DNA of 64,000 nucleotides, from positions 3,720,001 to 3,784,000 of the forward strand of contig CM114272.1 in NCBI GenBank assembly GCA_050084515.1, read 5' to 3'. The position numbers and the translations under genes were made by a program. Position 1 is the first letter of the stretch. The number at the start of each line of letters is the position of its first letter. Positions 23,895 through 37,031 of this stretch are shown piece after piece. The notes beneath the pieces are model-generated. The model saw nothing but the letters and a program-made list of their open reading frames with translations. It searched no databases and had not been told where the DNA came from. The stretch is from Blasia pusilla (Eukaryota > Marchantiophyta > Marchantiopsida > Blasiales).

Positions 23895-25329
23895 AAAACG
23901 GCTAACCCAACCTAAAACTCCACTCCCGAATCTCCATTGGCATATCGAGCCTCGTCAATCCTCTCCTATGAGGGAATCTAGACACTAGCACCCTAGATTC
24001 TATCTCATACACGAGCAAGAGAGGTGCTCCAACGACCCAACAGAATGGCTTGGGAAAGCCATTTCTCTCCCTTATATAGTCTTGGAAAGATCCAAAAAGC
24101 CCTTTCCCTAAAAATAACCATCCCCTTGATAACCTGCGTGCACAGGTTATCAAGAAACCCTTGACCTACTTAACAAGTCATTTGGTTGTCAAAGACCAAA
24201 ATCGGGAAATCGCGAAAAATGATGTTCGCGACACAATGGACTTGATGTCAACTTCATGTAACATCTCACGACAAAGCTAGACCCAACGGTCCACTGAACC
24301 ACTATATCATCGATGCGGTAGAGCTCTACCTATTGGTAAACTAAGATATGACATGTGGCATCATATTTGGCTCATTATTGTGTCGGAAATCTAGATAGTC
24401 ATTGAATTGAGATAAAACTTTTTCTTTAATGGTAGGATGAGGTTGACAATAGTTCTATTTCTTTGAGAATTTTTTTAAAATTTAACCCTCTATTTTTGCA
24501 TTCCGGGTAGGGTGACCCGTTCAGCAAGTCCCTTGGTAATCAAAATGCTCATGTTCCATTTTTTGTTGCTTTTGGGGGAAGAACTATCTTGGCTCTTCCT
24601 AATGGTACAAAAGATGGGGAGATGGCTCTCACTTGCTATCTTTCTCATATTGAGCATTTAGAACATTCATCTTCTTAGGGTTGGAAGGAGCTTATATGTA
24701 AGAGTCTAGATTCAAGAAAGAAGAAAATTGTATGAGCTATTTTTTTGGGATTTTGCACAAGAAAGATGCTAGGGATGAGGATAAATTCATTGTATGTAGA
24801 TGGATAGTTAGATAACGCTATGGTCCATAGTACAATCGCACATGAATCGATCAAGGGGCGATAAGTTATGAAGCAAGAAGATAGCCAAAACTTGGCAAAG
24901 TAGGGGTTATCTTGATTAGAGAAGCAAGAGTTGTGCAAAGAGAAAAAGTATAATCAAGGTTGCATATGAATAAAGTCTATGTTTGTGGACTTACGTTTGT
25001 CTTTTAGAAGGATTTGTCTATGGGCAGTTATCCCCCCCTTTTTTCTCATCTCCCATTTGCCTTCTTGATCCACACTATCGTGGGACATTTGTGGTAACGA
25101 AAGTCTGACATGTTTAGGGTAATTGATGTCTTAGGCTAATGATTAGGGAGTAGCTTGTGAGAACTATGTTTTTGTGTCCGCATTCATAGTTTTCCAGAGC
25201 CATGCAACATATTTAATTATGAGTCTATTCGAGTTTCTAAAGTCCAAGTATTTAACCATTTGGGAAATTTAAGTATTTGGTCTATTTTCTTTGGTTTTAG
25301 TTATAGGAAAAATTGCATATTATCTGACC
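23895..25329. other. No gene seen; small perfect hairpin at 24,125-24,154
   Basis: The only clear structure is a 12-bp perfect inverted repeat (CTTGATAACCTG and CAGGTTATCAAG) around CGTGCA at 24,125-24,154. Frames at 24,153-23,902 and 24,938-24,675 on the minus strand show no domain. Confidence 0.5.
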
Positions 25330-25560
25330 CTAACTTGTATTAGGGTAGAGGGCATGATCTATTAATGTCTTGCATCGAGCTATTCCACATCCTACAGCAT
25401 GATACACTAAGATGATCCTAATACGGCTCTACTCCATAGAAAACCTATGCTACATGTACGACTCTTTTGATATTTAAGTCAAAACCATCAATTAAGGCTT
25501 CTTCTCACACAAAGAGGCCGTTTAGATTAATGGTGCAAAACAAGAATTTGAATGTTAAAT
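25330..25560 (-). repeat. Dispersed repeat copy
   Basis: Diverged inverted copy of 23,155-23,300 and direct relative of 28,290-28,440: shares ACTCCATAGAAAACC, TAAGTCAAAACCATCAAT and an AGGCTTCTTCTC phrase. Confidence 0.4.
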
Positions 25561-25629
25561 CTTACTTCGTATAGGTTTACATGAAAGATTTCCATCCTAC
25601 AACTCAAAGCTCAAAAATCACAATCATTT

Positions 25630-26207
25630 TGAGCTTCCGTGTCTGCAAACATGTCCCTGTCTGCCCTGTGGACGGACATGTCTGTGCGGGCCTGGGCATG
25701 TGGGCACAGGGCCCACACCTGAGCCCGCACCTGTTGCATGGCCCGCAGCCCGGCCTAGTGCAGGCTCAAGGCCCGCCCTTAGCTCGCATGCGGGCTCGAG
25801 CAAATTTGGTTCGCAAGATTTGGTGTGGCTTAAGATTTGGTCCAACTGATCAAATCTTAGTCCAACTAACCAAAATTTGGTCCGCAGGATCAAAATTTTG
25901 CGGGCCCTAAGCCCGCGCATGCCCACTTGGAACCCTCACATGCCTACGTCTGCCCGCTTGGAGCTCAAACCTGCATGTCTAGGGCCCGCGCTTGCCCGCC
26001 TGAAGTGCTCATCGAATTAACTGAGAGCCTGCGCTTTCCCGCCTGGATCCCGCGCCCAATCAATTGAGAGCCCGCGCTTGCCCGCCTTGAGCCCACACCT
26101 GCCGGCCCGGAGCCCACCCTACGGGCCATGCAATGGGTACTCAAGCCCTACGGACCCGAGTGCGGTCTGGGCATGTCCAAGGACATGTCCGTTTCCATGC
26201 AACCTTG
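25630..26207. mobile_element. GC-rich element with GCAACCTTG right end
   Basis: Ends in CATGTCCGTTTCCATGCAACCTTG-type text (last part 26,190-26,207) like the other members of this family. Internally it repeats GCCCGC and GAGCCCGCGCTTGCCCGCC phrases. The left end is not clear, and no TSD was found. Overlapping frames at 25,581-25,926 on both strands reflect base composition. Confidence 0.45.
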
Positions 26208-28289
26208 AAGAACCTCGAGATTTTTGGACTTTTGGTTTTAAGGTAATTTCCCTTGAAACTTCATAGCAAGGAAATATATTGTAGTATGATTTGTTTACCA
26301 ATTTTTAGGTCAAAATTGTTTTTTGGGCTCAAATGAGAAATATCTACCTATGCTTTGAATAAGGTCTCGTCGCATAGGATTTTGGACTTAATGTTGTAGG
26401 AATATTTTTCTTCAAATTTTTTGGAAGGTAACATACACTTTGATGAAATTTTGTATAAAGTTTTAGCTTAAATGGATATGTTCGGTTCAAATTAAATTTT
26501 CCATCTCATTTTTCATTATAGGATCTTATTGTATGTGCTTATAACGAGGTTAAGCAAAATATTCAAGATTGAAATTCCCTTTTCAATTTGTAGAGAATTT
26601 GGTAAATTTTGGGAAACAGAAAAAATCCTCCATTAATAGACGCTTAAAAACTATGAAAACTAAGTAATCATATCTAATTTTAATCTTAAAAAAATACTTC
26701 TACAAGTTCAAATTTCTCATCATGTATTCCCCTAGCCCTAGTGAATTGCCTCCTCAGTCCTTGTGGAAATGTTCTCTCAACCTCCTTATCATCTTCTATT
26801 TCACTTCTATATTTGGAGCAAGTTTGCAAGTCCAATGGTCCAGGCCAAAGTCACTATGTAACTACAATGTTGCAAGCATAGTAGTTGCAATTGATTTGCA
26901 AGATTGTGAGTCTAACTTGCACTTTGCAACTTCAATATAGCTCCAAAGTATTGTTTCATTACACTTGAAGTCTGGTAGCAATAAATTATTTTGGGCTTCC
27001 CATGAAACCAAAAATACCTGCGTTAGACTTGCAAATATGTAGTAGCATTTTTACATTGACTTTCAATTTAACCTTAAAATGTTATTCTATACATTCAACA
27101 TTCCAATCATAAGCCAAATGATGTAGGAAAAAAAAACTCTTTAAATCTAGATTAAATGTTTTTCAAAATATTTACTTGTGTCGCAAATTCTCTACGTTGC
27201 TAGTGTGCACCTAATAAGCCATGCATTGGGACCCAAAATGTCCCAATGGGCATCATTGTCAACTCATCCCATGCAGAGAACTTTCTACAAATATGCCTAA
27301 GGCATCTAGAAGGTGTTATCCTATGAGGATCTCCAGCTTTGACTTAGAGAGGTAAGATGGATCTCCTCATTCTTACTCATATCGTTGTTGTAGGTGCAGT
27401 CCTTTGGATGTTCCTCTCCTACAACAAGTTGATCAATTCCTAGATAGTGATTTGAGCTAGTCATGTGTGTCTACTAGCACTCCTCCTCCAACTTAGCATC
27501 ACAAGGATGTCGCGTGTCATGCACTATCATAAACAAAAAGTGGAGTTAATAAGTTTGTTGAAAGTAAAGTTTTTTTGAGAAGATACTACATTAGTTCTAA
27601 AGCTTTAGGAACTCACCGTGGATGCTAAGACATCCTAATCAGAAAAGAGATCATCTCTAGTCTTTTAGCCTCAACGTTTAATATTACTTAATATTATCCA
27701 CAAGATTCAAAGGAGTTCAGAATTCCCCTCCATACCTCATAGGAAGCACAAGCATGCCACATAATCAACTATGTATTCTATAATAAGAAATATTTTTTAA
27801 CTCTAAGAAAGCTATGAGGTAAGAGGCACTTACAAAGTTATGTCAAAATGTCTTTTTTCCTCCATGAGTCCATGATCGAAGGAATGAATCCCATACGTTT
27901 TGTGTCTCAATGAAACACCCAACCTTCACCAACCGCTTTTGATCCATTCGCACTCTTCAAAAGTGTCTCATTGGTGCAAAATCCTTAGATATCATCAACA
28001 CTTATGATTCTTAATCTAAGTTCATGAGTGCTAGTATAGCAAGCATCCATGCCTTCCAAACTTTCTTCAAATTTTTTTCCCTTGCTCTACTTTGGAGGTT
28101 GTAATCGTTGTGCAACCATGATGATTTAAAGTAAACTTGCTCATCATGATCTACATGGATTTCGGAGAAATTTTAGCTATATTCTTAAACTTTTCCATAG
28201 TATCATTCTAATGATTTAACAACTTATAGGTGTTTGGTCTACATGCGCTTGCTTCCTTACAGGTCATAATCAATCCTCCTTTTGAGTCA
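26208..28289. other. No gene seen
   Basis: AT-leaning sequence. The plus frame 26,722-26,940 has no recognisable domain. No repeat boundary or RNA gene is evident. Confidence 0.4.
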
Positions 28290-28440
28290 ACTACTTTTAC
28301 ATATTTTACTACCCTATATATGGGGATGCAATGTAGGATTATATCATTCTAGTAATGCTACTTCATAAGCCATCTACGTCATATTATTATAACTTCTTCG
28401 ACGTCTAAGTCAGAACCATCTATCTAGATCACGTTCAATA
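28290..28440 (-). repeat. Dispersed repeat copy
   Basis: Shares CATTCTAGTAATGCTACTTC, ATCTACGTCATATTA and GACGTCTAAGTCAGAACCAT with the reverse complement of 23,155-23,300. Confidence 0.45.
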
Positions 28441-28479
28441 ACTGTAGAATCTCATATGACTTCTAGACATATGTTTATG

Positions 28480-28720
28480 GATTTAACCCTAAATCCTAAA
28501 GACATAAGGAGTATATCCAAAGAGATGTAGGGTTTTAAGATTTAGGTTAAATCCTTAACCCTAAATCTTTTTGTTTATAATTTAACATAAACGATAAGTC
28601 TTCTAGAGCATATACGTGAATTCAACATCAGTTCTACAAGGCAACAATACTATAGGATAATGTTATCATTTAAGATTTAAGGTTTAGGACTCAACCTAAA
28701 CCCTAAATTACTACCTCATG
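28480..28720. repeat. Degenerate telomere-like motifs in both orientations
   Basis: AACCCTAAATCCTAAA, TAGGGTTTTAAGATTTAGG and CCTTAACCCTAAAT phrases alternate in orientation, giving weak dyads. Too diverged to be a true telomeric insertion. Confidence 0.45.
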
Positions 28721-28739
28721 CCAAGAGATTCATCAAAGA

Positions 28740-28990
28740 GAGAATGACCTCCAAAACTCTTTGTCTTTGGGTATATCCCCTTCCCTCTTCCAAACTCTCT
28801 CTATAATAACCTATTCTGCAAGTCACCTCTTTGGCTCTTTACTTGCTAGAGGGGGTCAAGGATCAATTTCTAAAATGGAAAGTCAATCATTATACTATTA
28901 GAAACTTGTCTAAAATAGTAGATTTTTCATACAATGTCTTCACAAATATTTGAAATCGTTTTCATTCTAACCTCTTCTCCCAAAATCCTC
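28740..28990 (+). repeat. Dispersed repeat related to 61,630-61,850
   Basis: Both blocks carry TATATCCCCTTCCCTCT, AACTCTCTCTATAATAACCTA (with differences), CTTTGGCTCTT.ACTTG, GGTCAAGGA and AAATAGTA in the same order. Likely two copies of one retroelement or LTR segment, family unknown. Confidence 0.55.
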
Positions 28991-30589
28991 TACTCATAAC
29001 AGTCTTTGCAAGGATTTCCTCTACTCCTTTTCACAAAGACTCTATGACATCTTTTAGGATAGATCAACTAGTTTTGGTAAAGCATCTTCAAGGAGATTAG
29101 AAATAGACTAAGTAGGTTGAGGATGACTTCTTCTGGCTCAAGTATCTCGCGAGAGTAGGTTTCCCCTTAATTTTGGCTCATTTGGACTCATTGTGGGGAA
29201 AGATGACCCAAATTGCAAAGACAAAGACTCAGGTCCTATTTAAACAAGGATTCTTCACGAGGATAAGAGGAAAAGATGAAAATTTTGTACAATCTTTGCC
29301 CCAACTATCAAGGTTAAGAGGAGCTAGGATTTTGCAAAGAAGAAGCTTCACACAATATGAATATCTTTTCCAAAGATGTCATCGGAAGTACTTGGAAAAT
29401 ACTATTTTTGAGGTGGTTGGACAAAATACTTGATAAAGGTACTTTATGAGGACTCTCCAAACTACAAGAAGCGAGGATCTTTGATGAGGACTTGGTGCGA
29501 AGAAAAGATACTTGAAGAAGACAATTAAAAAATACTCTTACACAGTTCTTTACTTGGGTGACAAAATACACGTAAAAAAGTAGATTAGTTGTAGTAGTTA
29601 AAGGTATAAACCAACCCCAATCTTGAGAAGTTTGAGTTTTAAGCACGAGCTAGAGATAAGTACTTTATACGAAAAATAAGTATTATGGAGTTGAATATAG
29701 GAAAAATCATTGATCTAGTTAGCTACTTAAAATCACATATGTAGGAAGTTGGTTAGAGACTTTTAACAATCTCGAGAAGAGGATAATATAGGAATAGTAT
29801 ATAAAAGAGAATATAGGAAGTAGTAGATAGCAATAAACCAATCCTTATAGGGAGGACATAGTAATGATTCAACCCCATCTAGGCCAATTTTTTGGTGTGA
29901 GGATCCCTCCTTCCATAGTGATAGCCCTCAAGTTGGCATTTCTCGAGCTTTCCTATTGGAGTTAAGAGATGTTGGCACCAACATTATGGTAGCATAGTTT
30001 GTGGCATTTAGATCCACTAAATTATCCCATACAAAGAGAAGGTGGTCATGATTTCTTGATATGCTAAAATAAATCATGTCAACCTTTTTCAATAATTTTT
30101 CCATTTCTTGATGCCTTCTAGCTATCATAGATTAATAAGCCCTCTTCTATTGCTCTATATGATATACCATGATTTCTTTTCATCTCTTGTGGAGTTTTTT
30201 CTAAGAAAAAGAGTCTAACTCATTGTGAATCCTTTCAAACTCTCTCTTGGTATTCTTGTGCTCAAAATGAGTTCTTTCATGTTTCCTGTTCAAACTTTTC
30301 CTACCAATCATAGGATGTTTTGGAAACTTTAATCAATTTCTCCAAATTGGATATACAAGAAAATATATCATTTCTATCATATAAGATAAGAGAACTATTA
30401 TCTTTAGGAAAGCCTTGGAAACTTCTATGGAAATCTACAAGAAGGTCACACTTCTCTTTATTATTGTCAAAACTCAGGCCATAATTTGCATATGGATTAT
30501 TTAGAACTTCTCTTACATTTTCTTATGAATTTTTTTCCAATAAGTACTGTGCTTAGAAGCCATCTAACTAATCTCTTTGTGGAAGATGT
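28991..30589. other. No gene recognised
   Basis: The plus frame 29,173-29,433 (86 codons) and the overlapping minus frame 29,646-29,314 share DNA; neither shows a domain. No element ends are evident. Confidence 0.35.
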
Positions 30590-30597
30590 GAGGTATT

Positions 30598-31202
30598 CAA
30601 GGTTGCGCAAAGAGAAAGTCCGTGTCCATGGACATGTACATATCCATGGGGGCCTTGGTACTTGAGGCCCACACCCGAGCCCACCCAGAGCCTTCACCCA
30701 TTGCGTGGCGAGCTACGGGCGGCCCCCAAGTTCGTGCCCAGCCCAATGTGGGGGCCTTGAGCATGCATCGAGCTCACCATACAAGCCATGATCCCATCCC
30801 GCGACCAGGCTGAACGTATGGGGCGGACATATATGTCCATCCCATGGATAGACTTGTCCGCATGGTTGCACAGTCCTTCCTTAGGACGGACATGGACGGG
30901 CAAGTCTGAACCTTTCCACGGACATGGGTTCCAAGAGGTGGGACCCAGACTTTTAGTCCATGATGGAAGGCAATGCAAGGATGAGAGGAGCAATAAGTGA
31001 GGAGGGAGTGGAGGTGGAGAGAAGAAGAAATGGGGGAGTATGGAAAAAAAGGCAAGTAAGGGGAATGAGGAAGAAGGGAAAGGTGGGGCCCATACAGACA
31101 AGTCCTTCCATAGGACAGACATAAGTCCACGGACATGAACATGTCCACGGACACGGACTTTGTCCACATGCAACCTTGCTTGCCCGTTTCTGTGCAACCT
31201 AG
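30598..31202. mobile_element. GC-rich non-autonomous hAT-like element with 8-bp TSD
   Basis: 605 bp. The left end is CAAGGTTGCGCAAAGA, and the right end in reverse complement is CTAGGTTGCACAGAAA, giving matched inverted termini. It is flanked by GAGGTATT (30,590-30,597) and GAGGTATC (31,203-31,210), an 8-bp duplication with one mismatch, as expected of hAT transposition. Subterminal dyads on GTCCGTGTCCATGGACATG recur near both ends. No transposase is encoded: the long frames 31,224-30,694 and 31,169-30,774 on the minus strand are composition-driven. Confidence 0.7.
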
Positions 31203-31672
31203 GAGGTATCTCCATCCATCTCATAAATAAGCCTCCAATCTTTGCAAGATTATTTTTGTCCCATTGGATTGGTGGAATGCCAAGCCATATGATTCAATTC
31301 ATCCTTAATTATATTTCCCCATGTGCTTAATGGTGTCCTCTTTCTTATATACCATCAAATTCTCCTTTCTTTCAAGAAGAAAACGTCCATGCTTTCAAAG
31401 TTGGGCAGAGAAGTAATCTTGGTCATTTGGAATATATCTTCTTTTCTACTTGTGGTCTCTTATCTCCTCTTGAATACTCATCCTCCAAATTACCATAGTG
31501 GGCATCCATGTCCTTCATCAACTTTGGAGTTTTGATCTTCACCAATATCATCCTTACTTTGTCTGTGGAAATTCACCTTAATTGTTGCAAAACCATGAAA
31601 TAAGCCCTAATCCATCTTCTAATTGCCCTCTCTTCATTTTCTAGCAAGTTTACTATTGTGCCTTCTTAAGCT
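31203..31672. other. No gene seen
   Basis: Sequence between two related GC-rich elements, with only short chance frames. Confidence 0.4.
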
Positions 31673-31996
31673 CAAGGTTACACATAAACAGAAAAGTCCA
31701 TCCATGAGACGGACATGCTGCTCGGATATTGGCAGCCTGCATCTGAGCATGTCCCGAGCGAACCGAGCCCATACCAATTTTATGGCCTACGCGCAGCGCG
31801 TAGGGCGAGCTCAAGGCTTGTACAGGGTAGTCCAAGCTACGCAGGGGCCACAAAACCACTACGGTTTTGGCTAGCCAGGATCTACGCTATGAGCTTGGTG
31901 AGTAGACTTGAATGCGGTTAGTGTGCCTTATGGACAGACATAAATCTGCGGATATGGACATATCCGCGGACAAGACTTTGTCCATTTGCAACCTTG
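31673..31996. mobile_element. Shorter GC-rich hAT-like element
   Basis: Starts CAAGGTTACACA and ends TTGTCCATTTGCAACCTTG. It shares the subterminal AAAGTCC and ATATCCGCGGAC/GACTTTGTCC text of the 30,598 copy but is about half as long. The flanking octamers (CTTAAGCT and CCCAAACT) match at only 5 of 8 positions, so the TSD is not convincing. Confidence 0.55.
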
Positions 31997-34900
31997 CCCA
32001 AACTTCCATTGAAGAAAATCCTTATTGAAAATGATGGCTATGTGTGACGTAAGCATCTCCTCAATGATAATTAATATCATCTTCATCTTATTTATCTTGG
32101 TAGATGATGGTCCACTTGTGATGTCATTGACCTCCTCCCTTTTTCCATCACCCTCTTTATGAAGAGGATTCTTGTCTTCATGAGGTCAAATTTTCATCCT
32201 TAACTTATATTAGAACCAAAACCAAAGGGTTAAGGTTATCAAAAACTACCTTTATCTCTTCCCATTCCAATCGCTCCAATATCTTATTACTAAATCTATA
32301 TCTAAATTTTCCTTATATTCTTATGTTTTGCATAAATAGATATTTGAAAGTTATATATAAAAAAATTGAATAGAAATTTGAATTTTTTATGGACATCCCA
32401 TCATTTGTAGACAAACACCCAAAATCTTGATATTTTCAAACTCTAATTTTTTTCAAATTCTCCCACCTTTTCTTATCCTTTTATTTAGATTCCTTAAATA
32501 TCTAAAAGTAAGAGATGAAGTTTTCTTGTTAAAACTTTAGCTCGACATATGCTAAGCTCTTCCATCATCCATCTTTCACGAAAATCGTTACTTTAGATGT
32601 TGTAACGCCTAGGGGATGTCACTGAAGGAAAAGTCGAGAACTAGGTACGTCCAACCGAAGGGTATTTTTTATTGCCACCCGAAAAAATTTGGGCTAAATA
32701 TTGAAATTAAGAAAGGTAGGGTCAAATCCATTTTTTTAAGTTAACATAAGCAAGGTAGGGCGAAAATCTTTTAAAAAAGTCAATTTTTGAGTTGAAAGTT
32801 TGAAGGGTGGTAGAAACTCTCCACTGCCACATGTCTATTAGTATAATATAATGCCAAATATAATATCATATAATAATATCTTATCTTACGTAACATACTA
32901 TATTAACATAATATGCTAAAAAGGGATAATATGTGAAAAAATTGTATTTAATACCCATAAACCTTAAGGGTTCCAATTTAGAGAGTTGGGTTCCATAAGA
33001 CTAATAAAAATCACGAGCCACATTAGCGGTTTTTCATTTTTAATTCAACTTGTAGGTGGGCATTTGGAGTATTTTTTTTCCCTTCTGCTTATGAGGTTGG
33101 GATCCATGACCTTGGAAAGTTTCACGATTTATGCAGTATTTCATGTTCCATTTAGTTGGTGATGATATGGCATCCAAATTAGAGGTTTAATTTTACATGG
33201 AAGTGTTTTTAGGCATGCCTAAAAAAACTCTTCATTTTTCCAATCAATGTCAAGCTAGGGATTGAGGGGAGGTTGAAGGTCAAGAACCAACGGAAAGTAG
33301 GTGGAGGCACAAGGTTGAAGCCAAGTACCTCATTACAAGGTACCACACAAGGGGAAATTAGGGTGGCAAGAGCTAGGGGGAGAGAGCAGAAATTGGGTGG
33401 TGGAAGCGTGTCAAGAGAGGACATGAGTAGGCGATGAGATGAGGGCGCGAGTTTAAGCGCCATTGCTTGATAGCAGAATTCTAAGCTTGGCAAGAGTGAT
33501 AAGGAGGAAGAGGACAGATCGAAGAAGAAACCTCAGGAAAAAGTAGATCCAAGGCTAGTCTAACGTAAATTCGTCACTCTTCGTATATGTAAGTGTTTTG
33601 TTTTAGTTTTAGCTCCCCGTTTTGCTCTCTCTCTCTCTTTGAGCGAGTGAGAGTGGATCGTATTAAGGCGAAGTGGTAGTTCTTGGAGCAAGGAGAGGAT
33701 TGTGCGAGATGCAGATGACGTTTATCCCTTACTCACAATTTTCCTCCGACTTATTACAATGCTCAGATTCTATCGATACCACTGGAGCGCGGCGCTGAGG
33801 TCAACATTTGAACAACATTGGAAAGGTGAACTTCTCTTCCTATCTAGAATCAAAATTTGGGGCTCTTTAGGCTCTCGTACTGATGCATTGTCCGTCTCGT
33901 TCTTAGCCTCTTTAGGCTCTTGTGCTGATGCGTCGTCCATCTCTCGGGGTCTTGTTCTTGGCTCCATAGGCTCTTAATAGCATGCTCTGCTCTCTTCTCC
34001 TCTCTTCTTCTCTTTTCATCCCCGTCAAGGAATACATGCGTGCTCTTAGTTATCTTCCCGGGTGGGATTTACGGTACAGAGGTGCTACAGAGATTATTGG
34101 GCAGCAAGAATGTACGTGATTTTCTTCTAACTCACGGTCCCACTCTTTCTCTATGTCGAGAAAGCTCCCCTTTTCTGTTTCTGTCTGCATCTCTCACACT
34201 CGATGGATATAATTTTTGTTCTGCTCTCTCTCACAGGTGAGACAGGTGGGCTTCATCAGGATTTGCTTGAGTCATAAGTTTTTCTCCTTTTTCTCCATAG
34301 TTGATAGGATTTTTCATTTGAAATGCCCCAATTGTAGGGGACATGATCCACTATGCATTCCTTCAAAGCCGACACGTATGGTAATTTCTCTCATGTACCC
34401 ATCAAACTAGTAATATGAGCTTAGGCTCATCTCTCTTGGCTCCAATGGTCTCTATTCCGCCTGAAAATAAATGCCTCTCTTCCGAGATATGAGATTTTGG
34501 CCTTGTTTATTGCATCATAATCAAAGGAAAGGATGATAGTGGACGATTGAAGGCTCTCTTTATCCAAGGAAAAGGTAAGACCCTTAGTGCTTTGTGAAGT
34601 CTAGACATTTTGAGGATGTGGAAGTGAGTGTCACATCCAATATTTTTCTCTCCTAGTTGATCGAGTTAGTTTGGTCATCATAATATCCAACATCTGACAT
34701 TGCTTTAGGAAAGGCAACAGGCTTTGTGGCAATATTGCTCTGCCATTCAACATTACAAGCAGCCCGAAGAGTCTGAATGAGCTCAGCCCATTTGTGGTCA
34801 CGTACTCAACTCACACATGGTTTCAAAATACCCAAGACAAAGCTAGAGAGTTACCATGGATGAACTGTAACACTTCCTTTATCCCTTAGCTTACAGTTTT

Positions 34901-35755
34901 CACTCTCTCTCTCGGTTTCTAAAACCAGAACATGACGGAAACATGTTGGAAGTCCCCTCAATCACACACACATCTCCAAAATCCGTTAGTCCTAAACGTG
35001 GACAAATGTTCCAACTGCTTGCAATAGAAGTTTCGGTTTGAATCGATCAGCTATAATGAAATCTAAGTTCTTTCTCTCTCCTTTGAGACCCACACTATTT
35101 AAGAGTCAAGCTCCTCTAAAATGCTAGGTGTTCCACTTCTTCCTCTCTCTACACCTTTCCCAATCGCTAGCACAACCCAACCAGTGCATAAGTCTATGGT
35201 CTATAGTCTGAAGGCTACAAATGACACTACTTAGTGAGTATAGTCTCTCTCTACGACAACACCACAAACATGACTAAGTCAGTAAACTCTCTCTGGTTTG
35301 AACTGTTGGCACACTTTAAAAATCGGAATAGCATGGTCTTTTTAGAACAACTCTCTCTCTCTCTCTCTCACTCACTCACACACATACAAAAAAAAAAAAA
35401 AAAAAGGAATTATTGCATGGTAGGTCTTAGAACGCGGAAGAAACTGCCGAGGGGATTGAGTGACCTGTACCTTTGGTGAGTACTATTTAACATGGCCATA
35501 GACCCATGGATGAAGTACATAGAAACTCAACCTCAATAGCCATTCAAAATTACAACTGCAAATGGCCTCCATAAAATTCGGGGTGATATTTCTTCCATCA
35601 TTTGTGCAAAAGACACGACCTACAAGGAGGATCAACCTTGGATTAATCCCCACTAGTCTTATGATTTGAATAACCATCACATCTTTGTCACCTCAAATGA
35701 TTGAATGTTAGATCTTGGCACAAGAGAGGTTTTCTTGATGTGGTTGGGAGTGAAA
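31997..35755. other. Unassigned, low-complexity and AT-rich DNA
   Basis: No gene recognised. Two diverged copies of a 55-60 bp phrase (CTTTAGGCTCT.GT.CTGATGC) lie at 33,860-33,945. Several short CT-rich runs occur (33,628-33,640 and elsewhere). Minus frame 33,493-33,209 and plus frames 33,702-33,977 and 34,040-34,240 have no domain. Confidence 0.35.
35351..35405 (+). repeat. CT microsatellite, CA run and poly(A)
   Basis: About nine CT units, then ACTCACTCACACAC, then 18 consecutive A. The poly(A) could be a retroposed tail, but no SINE or LINE body was identified upstream. Confidence 0.6.
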
Positions 35756-37031
35756 GAGGTGCGGTAAGAGGAGAGGTAGAGAGGAAGAGAGGAAGAGAAG
35801 AGTGAGGAAGAGAGGAGAGAGGAGAGAGGAAACTACCTTCAACCGAAAGAGATACTTTTTTTTAAGAGAGTTTCCGTTGGGTTCAAGAGAGGAAACTTTT
35901 TGTGTGATTATTTTTGCACTTTTTTGCTCGGTTCTTAAGCACTCCCACATTTTTTTTCCTCTTCCATATTTTGGCAACCCATCTGAGTTCGACGAGTTGC
36001 GAATTGCACCAGATTTAGAAAACTGAAAAATCAGTGGAATCATAAGTGTGGAACCAATCACTTTTTCCATCCAAGGTCTGGAAAAAATCTATCATTTGCC
36101 CTGGGCTGAATAGAGTTCAAGCTTAAGGTGAAGGTTCTGGAAAAATGAAATTACAATCTAAAACCTCATTTTGCATCCTCAAAGTGGTTTGTTTAAAATA
36201 CTTCGCACTTCTTTGAGGGACAGAATTGGTTGGTGGATTCCTACTCCTACCTCCGACTCTCTTAAAACTACAAGCAACAAATAGTATATGTGCTTACAAG
36301 GGAAATATCTTTTCCCACTTGTCTCTCTTTGGACAAAGTCATCACATGAACATGTGGGAAAGCAACAGATGTGCACCACATACACCCCTGTGACATTTGA
36401 ATTTACAATGTCGTTCTTGACCCAATACATCCTTCCTATTCCATTGCCACTCTGGACATCTTCCAGCAATGGAGGGCTTTTGAAATAAAACATTCATTGA
36501 TTTTGGAGAAGTTACTCCATCACAGATTTGGGAGCAGTCCAAGGTCCCCGAATACTTGGGCAGCGTGATTTCCTCATCCAAATCAATCACGAATCCTCGA
36601 TGCTGCCTCTTCATCTGCCTAAAGTCAAGATACTTATCTGGTCTCCACGAGTCTCGCTCGGATTGCTCTACCACCATCTGTATGGCACGTCTTGAAACGC
36701 GCCCATGAATATCCCCACCAATGTGTACGTCTTGCTCGAGGGGAGTTTCTGCTACGCACCGGTTGAAAACTTCCACATAGAGTTTTTCATCACCAGATCT
36801 CATAGCCGCCCTGACATAGAGCTCATAGATCGAAGGCCCCCTTCCTTTTGTTATGCCTTTTATGAGGAAGATATGGGATGCTGCAAACTGTAGCATTGCT
36901 CTTGCCTAGTCTTGTTGGGATGCCTCCACAAGTGAAATTCTTTGGCATGGTTGTGACAACCTCTAGGAGGAATGAACACTTTCTGCTCCACTTGTGTTGG
37001 GGCAGAGGGCATTTTCATGAATGTTCAATCC

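Noticed and set aside
30694-31224. 176-codon minus-strand ORF
   Set aside because: Lies within the GC-rich hAT-like element, overlaps other long frames, has low-complexity Pro/Ser/Leu text and no domain.
35388-35405. Poly(A) as the tail of a retroposed gene or SINE
   Set aside because: No body with RNA polymerase III boxes or coding exons could be found upstream, and no flanking duplication was seen.
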